DNA from: CBDCMJ01 sp965218875
GTDB taxonomy: Bacteria > Chloroflexota > Dehalococcoidia > Lucifugimonadales > UBA3495
Direction of reading: 5' to 3'
NCBI GenBank assembly: GCA_965218875.1
Contig: OZ244707.1
Span: forward strand, 2,480,001 to 2,544,000
DNA length: 64,000 nt
Within the stretch, counting starts at the first letter, position 1. The number at the start of each line of letters is the position of its first letter. This document shows positions 34,260 through 42,879 of this stretch, piece by piece. The position numbers and the translations under genes are program-made. Below the pieces are notes generated by a model that saw nothing but the letters and a program-made list of their open reading frames with translations, did not search any database and was not told the origin of the DNA.

Positions 34260-35483
34260 GTGGAATCATTAGCGTCTAGAGCGTTGCGACTCCGGTTCTA
34301 CTACGGCTGGACCGTGGTGGCCGCGGCGGGCCTTGTCCTGTTCATGGCCTACGGCGTGCAGTACAGCGTGGGCATCATGCTGGCGGCCATGGAGGAAGAC
34401 CTGGGATGGAGCCGTTCCCAGCTATCCCTGGCATACACGCTGTACGTCATCGTCTACACCACGGTCGGCACCGTCACTGGCCGGTTGACCGACCTCTGGG
34501 GACCCCAGCGGGTCATGCTGGCAGGGGGCATCTTGCTTGGCGCGGGGCTGGCCCTGCTGAGCATCACCCACGCGGTTTGGCAGTTCTACCTGTTCTTCAG
34601 TTTGGTGGCCGCCCTCGGCATGAGTGTGGCCTACGTGCCCTGCAACTCCACGGTGGTGCGGTGGTTCACCGCGCGGCGGGGCTTGGCCCTTAGCATCACC
34701 AATCTGGGGTCCAGCGTAGGCATCTTCCTGGTGCCTTTGGCCATGGGGACGGCCGTGGCCTTCCTCGGATGGCGCTCAGCCTACGTCGGCGCGGGCGCGG
34801 CCGTCTTTACTGCCGTGTATTTGGCGTCCCGCTTCATGGTTCGAAGCCCGGAGAGCGTCGGACTGCCGGGTGACCGCGGCACAGACATCGCCAGGGCGGC
34901 AACGACGTCCTTGCGGTTGAGGGAAGCACTGCGGACCCGCAACTTCCGGTTTTTCGCCGCCGCATTCTTCGCCGCCTACTTGGTCGCGCTTATTCCCTTC
35001 GTCCATCTTCCTTCCCTGATAACCCTGGACCGGGGCGGGAGCTCGGCCGAGGGGACCCTGGCGGCCAGCCTAATCGGGGCCGGCGCTATATTCGGCGTGT
35101 TGATGTCAGGTTTCCTTGCCGACCGCATCGGCGGACGAACGCCCGTCGTCTTGGCGGTTGTAGCCGAGGGCGCCGCCTTTCTGGGTTGGCTTTTGGCGCC
35201 GCAGCTGGCGCCCCTTTTTGCCTTTGTCTTCGGGGTATTCTACGGTGGAAGTATCGTGCTGATGCCCGCCATGGCCGGGGAGCTTTTTGGCCGGCAGTAC
35301 GCAGGTTCGATCCTGGGAGTCCTGTTCGCCTGCATCGGCTGGGCGGGCTCTTTGGGCGCGCTAGGGGCCGGCGTCGGCCGCGACGCTCTGGGCTCTTACG
35401 ATCTGGTGTTTGGGCCTGCCGTCGCGGTCTGCGGGGCGAGCGCGGGACTGTTCCTCATGGTACGGATGCCGGCCCGCGTGTGA
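34260..35483 (+). CDS. MFS transporter (monocarboxylate/oxalate-formate type)
   Basis: A 407-residue protein with twelve predicted membrane helices, for example TVVAAAGLVLFMAYG, LAGGILLGAGLALLSI and FLADRIGGRTPVVLAVVAEG. The loop 2-3 signature is GRLTDLWGPQRVM, repeated as GFLADRIGGRTPV between helices 8 and 9. The FYYGWTVVAAAG start and DLGWSRSQLS are typical of OxlT/monocarboxylate-porter-like members. Probably imports organic acids. GTG start; the ribosome site is weak. Confidence 0.93.
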   Translation: MESLASRALRLRFYYGWTVVAAAGLVLFMAYGVQYSVGIMLAAMEEDLGWSRSQLSLAYTLYVIVYTTVGTVTGRLTDLWGPQRVMLAGGILLGAGLALLSITHAVWQFYLFFSLVAALGMSVAYVPCNSTVVRWFTARRGLALSITNLGSSVGIFLVPLAMGTAVAFLGWRSAYVGAGAAVFTAVYLASRFMVRSPESVGLPGDRGTDIARAATTSLRLREALRTRNFRFFAAAFFAAYLVALIPFVHLPSLITLDRGGSSAEGTLAASLIGAGAIFGVLMSGFLADRIGGRTPVVLAVVAEGAAFLGWLLAPQLAPLFAFVFGVFYGGSIVLMPAMAGELFGRQYAGSILGVLFACIGWAGSLGALGAGVGRDALGSYDLVFGPAVAVCGASAGLFLMVRMPARV

Positions 35484-35588
35484 CGGCTGTTGCCATCGGC
35501 GTGGTTCCACAGAGTAGCGAAGGAGAGCTCCAAAGCGCCGAGATAAGCAGGGAATAGCGGTTGAGAGTTCGGACCGAGGTAAGAGGGT
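35484..35588. other. Short spacer between MFS gene and tRNA-Glu
   Basis: Nothing recognised. From the tRNA to 35922, another ~255 bases also lack a gene and hold the tRNA's upstream region. Confidence 0.3.
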
Positions 35589-35665
35589 TGGTAGCGCGTG
35601 CGGGATTCGAACCCGCGATCTCCGCCTTGAGAGGGCGGTGTCCTGGGCCTCTAGACGAACGCGCC
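35589..35665 (-). tRNA. tRNA-Glu (CTC)
   Basis: Reverse-strand cloverleaf with the glutamate-tRNA consensus TCGTCTAGAGGCCCAGGACA, anticodon stem CCGCC/GGCGG with loop CTCTCAA giving anticodon CTC, T-arm CGCGG? read as GCGGG TTCGAAT CCCGC, and acceptor GGCGCGT/ACGCGCT (one G-T pair). CCA is encoded. Confidence 0.95.
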
Positions 35666-35922
35666 ACGTCCCGTCGCCGAGATGAGGCGCCGGTGGAGAG
35701 CTCCAGCGGCGGCTCAGAGCCGTTGCATCCTAGCAGACTGCCCACGTTCTGGCAAACCGGATGCACTCGTCGCGTCCATGTGGCGCGGGGACACGGGTCT
35801 GCGGTTGGATGGGCCGGCGCATGACCAAGTGTCCGGTGGACCCCGGGAAGGTCGCGCCAGCCCCGACGGCATGGTCACCGACCGGGGCTCGCACCATACG
35901 GCCGCGCGGGCGGAAGCGGGGC

Positions 35923-36540
35923 CTAGCGGGTGACCTCGAAAGCGCCGAACATGGTGGCGTTGTGGCCCGGGAAGGTGCAGACGAACTGGTAGACGCCGGC
36001 AGGCGGCGCGGGGAAGCCGGCCTCCCCGGTAACGCCCGGGTCCAACAAGGAAGTGGTGGCGATGACGTCAGGGTCGCCGGGCTGGAGCCAATTGCTCTGC
36101 TGATGGTCGGCGCCCCTGATGGCCACGTCGTCCTTGGTCCCCTCCCTCACCACCACCCAGTTGTGCTGGTTGACGGTAGAGACGTTGGCGAAGGTCAACA
36201 CCACGTGGGAACCGGCGGCTACCGTCAGTTCGCCCTGGTCGAAGGTCAAGGCGTCCCCGTCGACGGAGATTTCCAGGGCAGCCAGGGGCGCATCGGGGTC
36301 CGGCGTTGGAGTCGGCGGCGGTGGCGGCGCCTCCGTGTCGGTTTCCGGGGCCTCGGGGGCCGGCGTGTAGGTTGCCGGGACCCTGGGCGTCGGGGTGTCC
36401 AGCCTGGGCAAAGGGGTGGCTGCGGGAGCAGCAGTGCCCATGGGCCTCCTGGCCAGCGTGACATCGGCGCTTCCGCAAGCTGCGGACGTTGCGGCTATCA
36501 CTGCCAGCAGCCCAAGAATCAGCAATGCCGCTCTTTTCAC
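35923..36540 (-). CDS. Blue copper lipoprotein (azurin/auracyanin-like cupredoxin)
   Basis: A 205-residue electron carrier. There is an N-terminal signal with Cys22 at a lipobox-like SAAC (the -3 residue is serine, slightly atypical), a proline/threonine-rich linker (residues ~38-85), then a cupredoxin domain. Type 1 copper ligands are all present with azurin spacing: His126 in QHNWVVV, Cys188, His193 and Met197 in CTFPGHNATM. Membrane-anchored auracyanins of this kind shuttle electrons between alternative complex III and oxidases or reaction centres. GTG start with GAGGAGGAGCA upstream. A promoter with a tandem repeat lies just upstream. Confidence 0.92.
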   Translation of the reverse strand: MKRAALLILGLLAVIAATSAACGSADVTLARRPMGTAAPAATPLPRLDTPTPRVPATYTPAPEAPETDTEAPPPPPTPTPDPDAPLAALEISVDGDALTFDQGELTVAAGSHVVLTFANVSTVNQHNWVVVREGTKDDVAIRGADHQQSNWLQPGDPDVIATTSLLDPGVTGEAGFPAPPAGVYQFVCTFPGHNATMFGAFEVTR

Positions 36541-36582
36541 TGCTCCTCCTCGCTCCCGGCTTTTGTAACTTTATTCACAAGC

Positions 36583-36611
36583 AGTATATCGTATCGGCAC
36601 GTATCGGCAAA
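36583..36611 (-). promoter_or_regulatory. Promoter of the cupredoxin gene overlapping a tandem 10-bp repeat
   Basis: Reading the minus strand: TTTGCC (36606-36611), 17-base spacer, TATACT (36583-36588), 43 bases from the GTG start. The spacer and -35 are covered by two exact tandem copies of CGTATCGGCA (plus-strand 36590-36599 and 36600-36609), a plausible operator. Confidence 0.5.
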
Positions 36612-36707
36612 GGGTTAGCCACAAGTATAATCCAGGAGGCGCGGCCCAAGAGGGCGCCCTCGACCGCTTCAACTCTGCGGCCCCATCCCCCGGATTTTAC
36701 GGCTACA

Positions 36708-36740
36708 GCCTCGGCCGGCCCCGGGAGAGCCGGCCGAGGC
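36708..36740 (+). terminator. Perfect 12-bp hairpin between divergent genes
   Basis: GCCTCGGCCGGC, a 9-base loop, then GCCGGCCGAGGC. It has no T tract. It sits about 120 bases ahead of the AIR-synthase-like gene, so it could be a leader structure or attenuator rather than a terminator. Confidence 0.4.
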
Positions 36741-36862
36741 CTTCAGGCCCCGCGTGGGCCGGAATTGCCAATGGCTTGATGGCGGCCCCGTAACCACGTA
36801 GCGCGCAATAAAGACGGGTCCCGCTCCCTGCCGACGACGATCGCCAAAGTCCGGAGGTTGTG

Positions 36863-37867
36863 TTGGAAATCGGTAAATTCCCGCCCGATCTTTTGGAGAG
36901 ATTGCTGTCCAAGAACCGGGTCCTTGACTCCGGCGTGGCCCTGGGACCTTCCGTCGGGGAGGACGCCGCCGCGCTGGAAGTGGGAGACCGCCTCCTGGTG
37001 GCCGCCAGCGACCCGGTTACCCTGGCCTCGGAGCGGGCCGGTTGGTACGCCGTCCACATAAACGCCAACGACGTGGCCTGCTGCGGAGCGACTCCCCGCT
37101 GGTTTCTCGCTACCCTGCTCGCCCCGGAGGGCTTCGCTCCCGACAAGGCGGAAGCCCTGTTCGATCAGATACTCCAGGCGTGCCAATCGGTGGGCGCCAC
37201 GCTGGTTGGGGGTCACAGTGAAGTCACCCAGGGACTGGACCGGCCCATCATCATGGGGACCATGCTGGGCGAGGTGGAGCGGGGGAAGCTGGTGCGCACC
37301 GGCGGCGCCCAAGAGGGAGACAGCGTGGTGTTGACCAAGGGGATCGCCATCGAGGGAACTGCCCTCCTGGCCGCCGACCGGCCCGATGACCTGCGCCGGG
37401 CGGGGCTGACCGATGACGCCATACGGCAGGCGTCAGACCTGCTGACCGATCCCGGTATAAGTGTACTTGCCGAGTGCCGCGTCGCTTGCGCACAGGGAGA
37501 AGTACATTCTCTGCACGATCTCACCGAAGGAGGCTTGGTAACCGGGCTGCGCGAACTGGCGCAGGCTTCCGGGCTGGGCCTGGCCGTGGAAGAGGGCAGC
37601 CTTCCGGTCCTACCCCAGTGCCTAGAGATATGCCAGGCGGTGGGTCTCGACCCGCTTGGGTTGCTGGCCTCCGGGGCCCTCCTGATTACCTTGCCGGCCG
37701 CCGAGGTCCCCGCACTGCTGACCGCACTGGAGCGGGAGAATGTCGACGGCTGGGAGATAGGCCAAATGCTGGCGCCCGAGGAGGGACTGGTGCTGGTGGG
37801 CCGCCACGGAGAGCAACCCCTTCCCCGGTTTTCCCGGGACGAACTGGCGCGGTACCTGGGAAAGTAG
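36863..37867 (+). CDS. AIR synthase-related (HypE/ThiL/SelD superfamily) protein
   Basis: A 334-residue ATP-binding protein of the PurM-like superfamily: GEDAAALEVGD, DPVTLASERAGWYAVHINANDVACCGATPRWFL (as consecutive motifs; the NDVAC nucleotide/metal-binding segment), VGGHSEVTQ, and VHSLHDLTEGGL. Most like the HypE-related 'hydrogenase maturation factor' proteins of organisms without hydrogenase clusters; no hyp genes are near. GGAGG at 36853-36857 best fits a TTG start at 36863; a GTG at 36860 is adjacent. The function is unassigned. Confidence 0.87.
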   Translation: MEIGKFPPDLLERLLSKNRVLDSGVALGPSVGEDAAALEVGDRLLVAASDPVTLASERAGWYAVHINANDVACCGATPRWFLATLLAPEGFAPDKAEALFDQILQACQSVGATLVGGHSEVTQGLDRPIIMGTMLGEVERGKLVRTGGAQEGDSVVLTKGIAIEGTALLAADRPDDLRRAGLTDDAIRQASDLLTDPGISVLAECRVACAQGEVHSLHDLTEGGLVTGLRELAQASGLGLAVEEGSLPVLPQCLEICQAVGLDPLGLLASGALLITLPAAEVPALLTALERENVDGWEIGQMLAPEEGLVLVGRHGEQPLPRFSRDELARYLGK

Positions 37868-37903
37868 TCGCCGCGCCTCGGTACTCTATGTACGCTATTA
37901 CAC

Positions 37904-38869
37904 TTATTGCTTGTACACGTTTATCGCGTCGAGCAGTTGGCCCGGCGTGATGTTCCCCCCGCTTACCGTGATCGATACCTTCTTACCCCTCACCAGTTCC
38001 GGCCGCTTGACCGCTCCCGCCAGGGCCGCGGCCCCCGCCGCCTCCGCCATGGTGTGGGCCTTCTCCAGCAGGAGGCCGATGGCCCGCCGGATGTCGTCGT
38101 CGCCGACCAGGACGAACTCATCCAGGTGCTCCCTGAGTATGGCCTGGGGCAAGGCGTACCCCTCTTTGGTGGCCAGACCCTCGGCGAAGGTTTCCATGGG
38201 CGCATCGACCTGGTGCCCGTGCCGCCAGTAGAGGTACCCCGCCGGCGCGGCTTCTGCCTGGACCGCCACCACCTGTATGCCGGGGTCCACCGCCTTGGCC
38301 ACTATGCATGCCCCGGCGGCCCCGCTGCCCCCTCCCAGGGGTAGGACCACCACGTCCACGTCGGGCAGGTCCTCGATTACTTCCAGGGTCTGGGTCGCCA
38401 CGCCCGAGATGAGCAGCGGCTCGTTGGAAGGGTGAGCGTACCTGTACCCCTCCTCCCGGGCCAGGAGCTCCGCGTGGGCCCGGGCCTCGTCGTAGTTGGC
38501 GCCGTGAAGGACCAGCTCGGCCCCCAGGGAGCGCATGGCGGCTACCTTCAACGGATTGGCCCCATGAGGAAGGGTAATGAGCGCCCGGGCGCCGAAGAGA
38601 CGGCAGGCGGCGGCGATGGACTGGCCGTGGTTGCCCGTGGAGGCGGATATTATGCCCCTGTCCCGCTCCTCCTGGCTGAGATGGGCCAGGAAGTTGATGC
38701 CTCCCCTCTGCTTGAAGGCTCCCAGGGGCAGGTACTCGTCGTGTTTCAGGTACACTTCGGCTTCCAACAGTTCACTTAGGCCCGCCGAATAATGCAACGG
38801 GGTCCTGGACAGGTACGGAGCGATCGTCTTCTTGGCCTGGTACACGTCTCGCAGGGTAGGAACATTCAT
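37904..38869 (-). CDS. Threonine/serine dehydratase-like PLP enzyme
   Basis: Fold-type II PLP enzyme of 321 residues. The PLP lysine lies in PLGAFKQRGG (the family's usual SFKxRGA), ASTGNHGQSIAAA binds substrate carboxylate, LPLGGGSGAAGA is the phosphate-binding glycine loop, and VSGGNITPGQL is at the C-terminus. It lacks the regulatory ACT domain of biosynthetic IlvA and so resembles catabolic dehydratases or racemases. Convergent with the AIR-synthase-like gene. Confidence 0.92.
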   Translation of the reverse strand: MNVPTLRDVYQAKKTIAPYLSRTPLHYSAGLSELLEAEVYLKHDEYLPLGAFKQRGGINFLAHLSQEERDRGIISASTGNHGQSIAAACRLFGARALITLPHGANPLKVAAMRSLGAELVLHGANYDEARAHAELLAREEGYRYAHPSNEPLLISGVATQTLEVIEDLPDVDVVVLPLGGGSGAAGACIVAKAVDPGIQVVAVQAEAAPAGYLYWRHGHQVDAPMETFAEGLATKEGYALPQAILREHLDEFVLVGDDDIRRAIGLLLEKAHTMAEAAGAAALAGAVKRPELVRGKKVSITVSGGNITPGQLLDAINVYKQ

Positions 38870-39135
38870 CGGCCCACCTCATTGGCGTGATTGGCGTGCA
38901 GTAGGGACTACTTAAGGACTAGTTGGGCCAGCTTAAGGTAGGGCTTTCGCGGTGTCAACGGCGGCCCGTGCGGGGCCATGGAGCCGCCTCAAGGAGGATT
39001 TTGCCATGCGGCAGCGGCTGGATCGGGGGGGATTTCAGCAGCTTCCCTGAAGCCGATTGACGGCTAATTGATGTGTCCCAGCTTTATGTTCTAATCAAGT
39101 CTTAAATTAGTTTAAAGAATAACTTATACCCGGCC
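38870..39135. other. Intergenic region, AT-richer than average
   Basis: No gene was found. It contains an AT-rich patch (about 39065-39125: ATGTTCTAATCAAGTCTTAA and TTAGTTTAAAGAATAAC) just ahead of the promoter below, suggesting an UP-element-like or regulator-binding region. Confidence 0.4.
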
Positions 39136-39165
39136 TTGACAAAAACCGGCATGGCGTAGTACAGT
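39136..39165 (+). promoter_or_regulatory. Strong sigma-70-type promoter of the small HTH gene
   Basis: Perfect -35 TTGACA (39136-39141), 18-base spacer, -10 TACAGT (39160-39165), preceded by AT-rich DNA. About 80 bases of leader separate it from the TTG start. Confidence 0.6.
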
Positions 39166-39250
39166 CGCGGTGAAGTGAGAACCGGCCCGGCGCAGCGGTA
39201 ACTGCCGGCGGTAATAGCCAACGGTAGCCAGCTATGGAAGGAGGTACACC

Positions 39251-39475
39251 TTGGCCCGCAAGACTAAATTGATGCAGCGCGTGGAAACGGAGCATCAGCG
39301 TCCCCTGGAGCGGCTGCTGCCGGAAAAAGTCAACGAGATCGGCCTGTCCAGCACCGCCGAGGAGTTGGGGGTGAGCAAGGCCACCCTGGGATACTGGCTG
39401 CTCAAGCTTGGTATAAATGTAAGGCGGGTGGCGCTCGCCCCCGGAGAGACCCTGGAGGTCAAGCGAATAAGCTGA
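39251..39475 (+). CDS. Small helix-turn-helix DNA-binding protein
   Basis: A 74-residue protein: basic N-terminus (MARKTKLMQRVETEHQ), then a helix-turn-helix (LSSTAEELGVSKATLGYWLLKLGI, residues about 31-54) and a short basic tail. The organisation resembles small single-HTH regulators. TTG start with an almost perfect AAGGAGGT 5 bases upstream, and a near-consensus promoter, so it is probably well expressed. It ends ahead of a strong hairpin at 39600-39632. Confidence 0.8.
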   Translation: MARKTKLMQRVETEHQRPLERLLPEKVNEIGLSSTAEELGVSKATLGYWLLKLGINVRRVALAPGETLEVKRIS

Positions 39476-39599
39476 CCCGGTCCCCAGACCCGCCCAAGAG
39501 GTTGGCCGGAATCCGGTCCCCCATGGCTGGCCCTCCGTTATCCCCACGTGGCCCAGCACCTAAGACTTCTTAACGGAGCGCCAAGCCGACTCGGGTATG

Positions 39600-39632
39600 A
39601 ACAAGGCCCCGCCGGTGGGACGGGGCCTTGTT
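39600..39632. terminator. Strong bidirectional terminator-like hairpin
   Basis: A 12-bp perfect stem AACAAGGCCCCG/CGGGGCCTTGTT with a 9-base loop, between the convergent HTH and acetamidase genes. The A/T ends of the arms give each strand a short T run. Confidence 0.75.
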
Positions 39633-39697
39633 ATGTCGCCCGCCATCCCCCCACCGTCCGTCGGCTCCGGGACGCGAGGCCCTCGCCGTTGCTGCGC

Positions 39698-40807
39698 CTA
39701 CCCCTGAAAGATATCCTCTGGCAGAAAAGCGGACACGGTGACGTTGGGCAGGTCCACGACGTTGCTGACCCTGAGGTCCACCGCCACGCTGCAGATGATA
39801 TAGGCCTGCTGCTTGCTCCAGCCCCGCTCCTGCAGCAAGTCGATCATGTTGATCAGGGCGTTGCGGGCCGCCAGGGTCAGATCTTCGCCCTCCTGGACGC
39901 CGTCTTCCCGCACCGGCATGCCCATGGTGGCGATGAAGTTCCGGGGCGCGGCCCACTCGGGAGCGGCGAAGTAACCCGGATGGCTAAATCGCGGCCACCG
40001 GATGCCCAGTCTCGCCGCCTCTCCCTGGTGGACCCGGAACCGGACGGCGGCGGTCGCGCCCATCTCGATGGCGGTGATGCAACACTCGCCGTCGCCCTGG
40101 GCGAAGTGGCCGTCACCCACCGAGTACAGCGCGCCCTCCACGTTTACCGGGATCAGCAAACGGGAACCCCCGGTAAGCTGCTTGGCGTCCACGTTGCCGC
40201 AGTTCTCCCGGGGAGGGATGGTCCGCAGCCCCTCCAAGGCGATGGCCCCTCCCGCCGGGACCGCATCCTCGGGGTCCGGAGGAAGGGCCGTTCCGCCGCG
40301 GCGGGCCAGGTCCGCCTCACGCGCCGCCCACGCCTCCATCTGGGACCTGGACGGGGCGACGCCCGCTGTGCCCATGAAGGACCCGTCGGGGATGCGCACC
40401 TCAGGAAGTTGGGGCGACGTGGCCCAGCCATCCTCTATTTCCCAGTGGGCCAGGTAGGAATCGGTGAACAGGTCCCGCAGGAAGCCCGCCCCGGGCCTGT
40501 ATCGGGTCCAGCCGTGGGATTCCGGCCTGACTTCCAGGTACTCCACCTCCAAGAGGTCTCCGGGCCTGGCCCCCTTTATGTAAACCGGCCCGGTGAGCGG
40601 GTGCGCCACCTTGGCGTCCAGGCCCTCCATGTCCGCGGCGGTCATGCCCGGCCTGATCTGGCAGTCGGACGCGTCCCTGGTCTCCAAGACGACCTCTTCC
40701 TCGGGATCCACTTCCAACACCGGCGTCATGTCCGGGTGCCACCGGTTGTGTCCCTTGGCCGGCTCCTCCTTGAGGCGCTTTCCCCGGTCTATCTCTATGC
40801 TTTTCAC
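39698..40807 (-). CDS. Acetamidase/formamidase family protein
   Basis: Hydrolyses short amides to acid and ammonia. A 369-residue FmdA/AmdA-type protein: NRWHPDMTPVLEVDPEEEVVLETRDASD (split motif, typical N-terminus), LTGPVYIKGARPGDLLEVE, NCGNVDAKQLTGGSRLLIPV with the conserved Asp, and YSVGDGHFAQGDGECC with the conserved His. GTG start with GGGAGGT upstream. Immediately followed by the TPP-enzyme gene's 3' side on the same strand (39 bases), perhaps cotranscribed. Confidence 0.95.
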   Translation of the reverse strand: MKSIEIDRGKRLKEEPAKGHNRWHPDMTPVLEVDPEEEVVLETRDASDCQIRPGMTAADMEGLDAKVAHPLTGPVYIKGARPGDLLEVEYLEVRPESHGWTRYRPGAGFLRDLFTDSYLAHWEIEDGWATSPQLPEVRIPDGSFMGTAGVAPSRSQMEAWAAREADLARRGGTALPPDPEDAVPAGGAIALEGLRTIPPRENCGNVDAKQLTGGSRLLIPVNVEGALYSVGDGHFAQGDGECCITAIEMGATAAVRFRVHQGEAARLGIRWPRFSHPGYFAAPEWAAPRNFIATMGMPVREDGVQEGEDLTLAARNALINMIDLLQERGWSKQQAYIICSVAVDLRVSNVVDLPNVTVSAFLPEDIFQG

Positions 40808-40846
40808 GGCCGGACCTCCCTAGTTACAGCTATGGCATTGCTGCCG

Positions 40847-42532
40847 TTACAGCGTCCAGTCGTCGGGGGTCTCGGGAGTGGGCATGGGCCTGATCATTAC
40901 CTCTACCAGCGCCGCTTGTCCGGTCTCCGTTGCCGCGATGGCCCGCTGGAAAGCGGAGGCCAAGTCTCCCGGCTGCTCCACCCTTTCCGCATGAGCGCCC
41001 AAACCCTGGGCCACCAGGGTAAAGTTTCCGCCCAACTGGGCCATGCTGGGCGGAGCAGCGTTGGGCCGCTCCATAGCCATCAGGCCACCGCCAGTGCCGC
41101 CGTTGTTCAGCAGCACCGTTAGGGTGGGAAGCCTCATTCGGACGGCCGTTTCCAGCTCCATGCCCACCATGCCGAATGAGGCGTCTCCCAGCAGGTGCAA
41201 AACCAGGTGGTCGGGCCGACCCAGCTTGGCGCCTATGGCCGCCCCCAGCGACCAGCCCATGGCTGCCATGCCGCCCATTCCGATGTAGCTCCTGGGTTTG
41301 GTGGCTACCCAGAATGGGGACAAATACCCCCGGCTGCCTCCGGCGTCATGAAGCGCGATGGTGCGGTCCGGGTCGACTGCCCGCATCAACTCCCGGACCA
41401 CTCGATAGCCGTTGGTTGGCGCCGAGTCGTCATCGAACACCGGCTGCCACTCGCCCAGCCATTTGGCCTTGGCTTGGTGAATCTCCGCCGCGACTTCCTC
41501 CTTGATTCCACCCGCGCGGGGGCCAAGCCTCTCCCGGACGGCGTCGATCAGACTGCGCAGCGCCAGCTTGGCGTCGGCGAGGATGGCAACGTCGGCCTGG
41601 TAGATTTTGTTCAAGTCACCCGGGTCGGCGTTGATATGGACCAGCTTGACCTCGGGCGGAATGGGCCGGCCGTCGGTGGCGTTGGGCATTCTGAACGAAT
41701 TTCCCACCGCCAGCACCGCGTCCGCCTTGCGGTTGACGTGCAGGGCCTGGCCGGAGGCATATCTGCTCCTGGGATACACGCCGCCGCCCAACGATAGAGG
41801 ATGGTCCTCGGGGAAAGCCCCCTTGCCCACCAGGGTGCTGGCCACCGGCATGGAGAGCAGCTCAGCCAGTTCCCGGACCTCGTGCCAGGCCTCAGCGGAC
41901 AGGACACCGCCGCCTACGTTCATCACCGGAAAGCGGGCGTTGACCAGAACGTCGGCGGCCTCCTCTATATCTGCCGGATCGGCCGCCGCCTTGCGTCCCG
42001 GCCCCACCGGTTCGTACCTCAGAACATCATCGGAAGCCTCGGAGGATAGAACGTCGGACGGCAGCTCCAACACCACGGGACCGGGTGAGCCGGAGCGCAA
42101 GGTGGTGAAAGCGCGCCGCATAACCACCGGCACGTCCTCAATCCTGGATATGGCGCCCCTCCACTTGACCAGGCTGTCGAAGATGGAGGCGGGGACCTCC
42201 TGCTGAATCTCCCTGCCCATGCTGCCCAGGGGATGCTGTCCCATGAGCAGCAGCACGGGAACGTTGTCGGCGAAGGCGCCGGCGATGCCGGTCAGCGTGT
42301 TGGTGGCGCCTGGACCGGTGCCGGTCAACGCTACCCCCACTCTACCTGTTGCCCTGGCGTAGCCGTCGGCGATCTCCACACCCTGCCTCTCGTGCCGGGT
42401 GGAGAAAACCTTTATTGACTGGGAAGCCCGAAGGGACGGCCACAAGGGCGCCTCGCCGCCTCCGGCGAACCCGGAAATGTACTCGACCCCTTCTTGTTCC
42501 AACGCATGAATGACCGCATCGCCCCCGCGCAT
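40847..42532 (-). CDS. Thiamine pyrophosphate enzyme, acetolactate-synthase-like
   Basis: A 561-residue TPP-dependent enzyme of the IlvB/benzoylformate decarboxylase superfamily. The catalytic glutamate lies in FSTRHERQGVEIADGYARATG (two parts), GTGPGATNTLTGIA follows, a central domain is present, and the Mg-TPP motif is GDASFGMVGMELET ending in NNGG. No regulatory small subunit is nearby, so it is probably a catabolic 2-oxo acid decarboxylase or ligase rather than true acetolactate synthase. GGAGG before the ATG. Confidence 0.92.
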   Translation of the reverse strand: MRGGDAVIHALEQEGVEYISGFAGGGEAPLWPSLRASQSIKVFSTRHERQGVEIADGYARATGRVGVALTGTGPGATNTLTGIAGAFADNVPVLLLMGQHPLGSMGREIQQEVPASIFDSLVKWRGAISRIEDVPVVMRRAFTTLRSGSPGPVVLELPSDVLSSEASDDVLRYEPVGPGRKAAADPADIEEAADVLVNARFPVMNVGGGVLSAEAWHEVRELAELLSMPVASTLVGKGAFPEDHPLSLGGGVYPRSRYASGQALHVNRKADAVLAVGNSFRMPNATDGRPIPPEVKLVHINADPGDLNKIYQADVAILADAKLALRSLIDAVRERLGPRAGGIKEEVAAEIHQAKAKWLGEWQPVFDDDSAPTNGYRVVRELMRAVDPDRTIALHDAGGSRGYLSPFWVATKPRSYIGMGGMAAMGWSLGAAIGAKLGRPDHLVLHLLGDASFGMVGMELETAVRMRLPTLTVLLNNGGTGGGLMAMERPNAAPPSMAQLGGNFTLVAQGLGAHAERVEQPGDLASAFQRAIAATETGQAALVEVMIRPMPTPETPDDWTL

Positions 42533-42879
42533 AATTGCCTCCAGTAAACCTTCAGCGCTCCAGGTGGACCAGGCCGCTTGAGAGCCTGCGGCCGTTTGCT
42601 GGGATAATACGCCCGCCCCCGGGGGCGGTCAACGTTATGGTTAGTCGGTGTTCCCCGTCACGTCCGGCATTCTGAGCTTGCCGAAGAATCCGAGGCCCTA
42701 ACGCACCACCCCCGTGGCGCCGGAAAGGACCCGCCGCCCGGACTCTCACACCATGAACCGCAAGCCCGACGGCGAGGTCTGGGCCACCCTCCGGCAAGCA
42801 CTTTGGATTCCTCGTCGCTCCGCTCCAGCGGAATGACAGGGGGGCGAGGGGGCGGGTTTACGTAGTTAGGCGGGTTAGT
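42533..42879. repeat. Intergenic region with a degraded REP-like pair
   Basis: CATTCTGAGCTTGCCGAAGA (followed by ATCC) at about 42668-42691 and GGATTCCTCGTCGCTCCGCT ... AGCGGAATGACA at about 42806-42839 form a loose inverted arrangement of about 170 bases. These match other REP-like halves at 19594-19620 and 29190-29225. No gene is seen. Confidence 0.55.

Noticed and set aside
40847..42532. Assignment as biosynthetic acetolactate synthase (ilvB)
   Set aside because: No ilvN-type small subunit or branched-chain genes nearby; sequence features support only the broader TPP superfamily.
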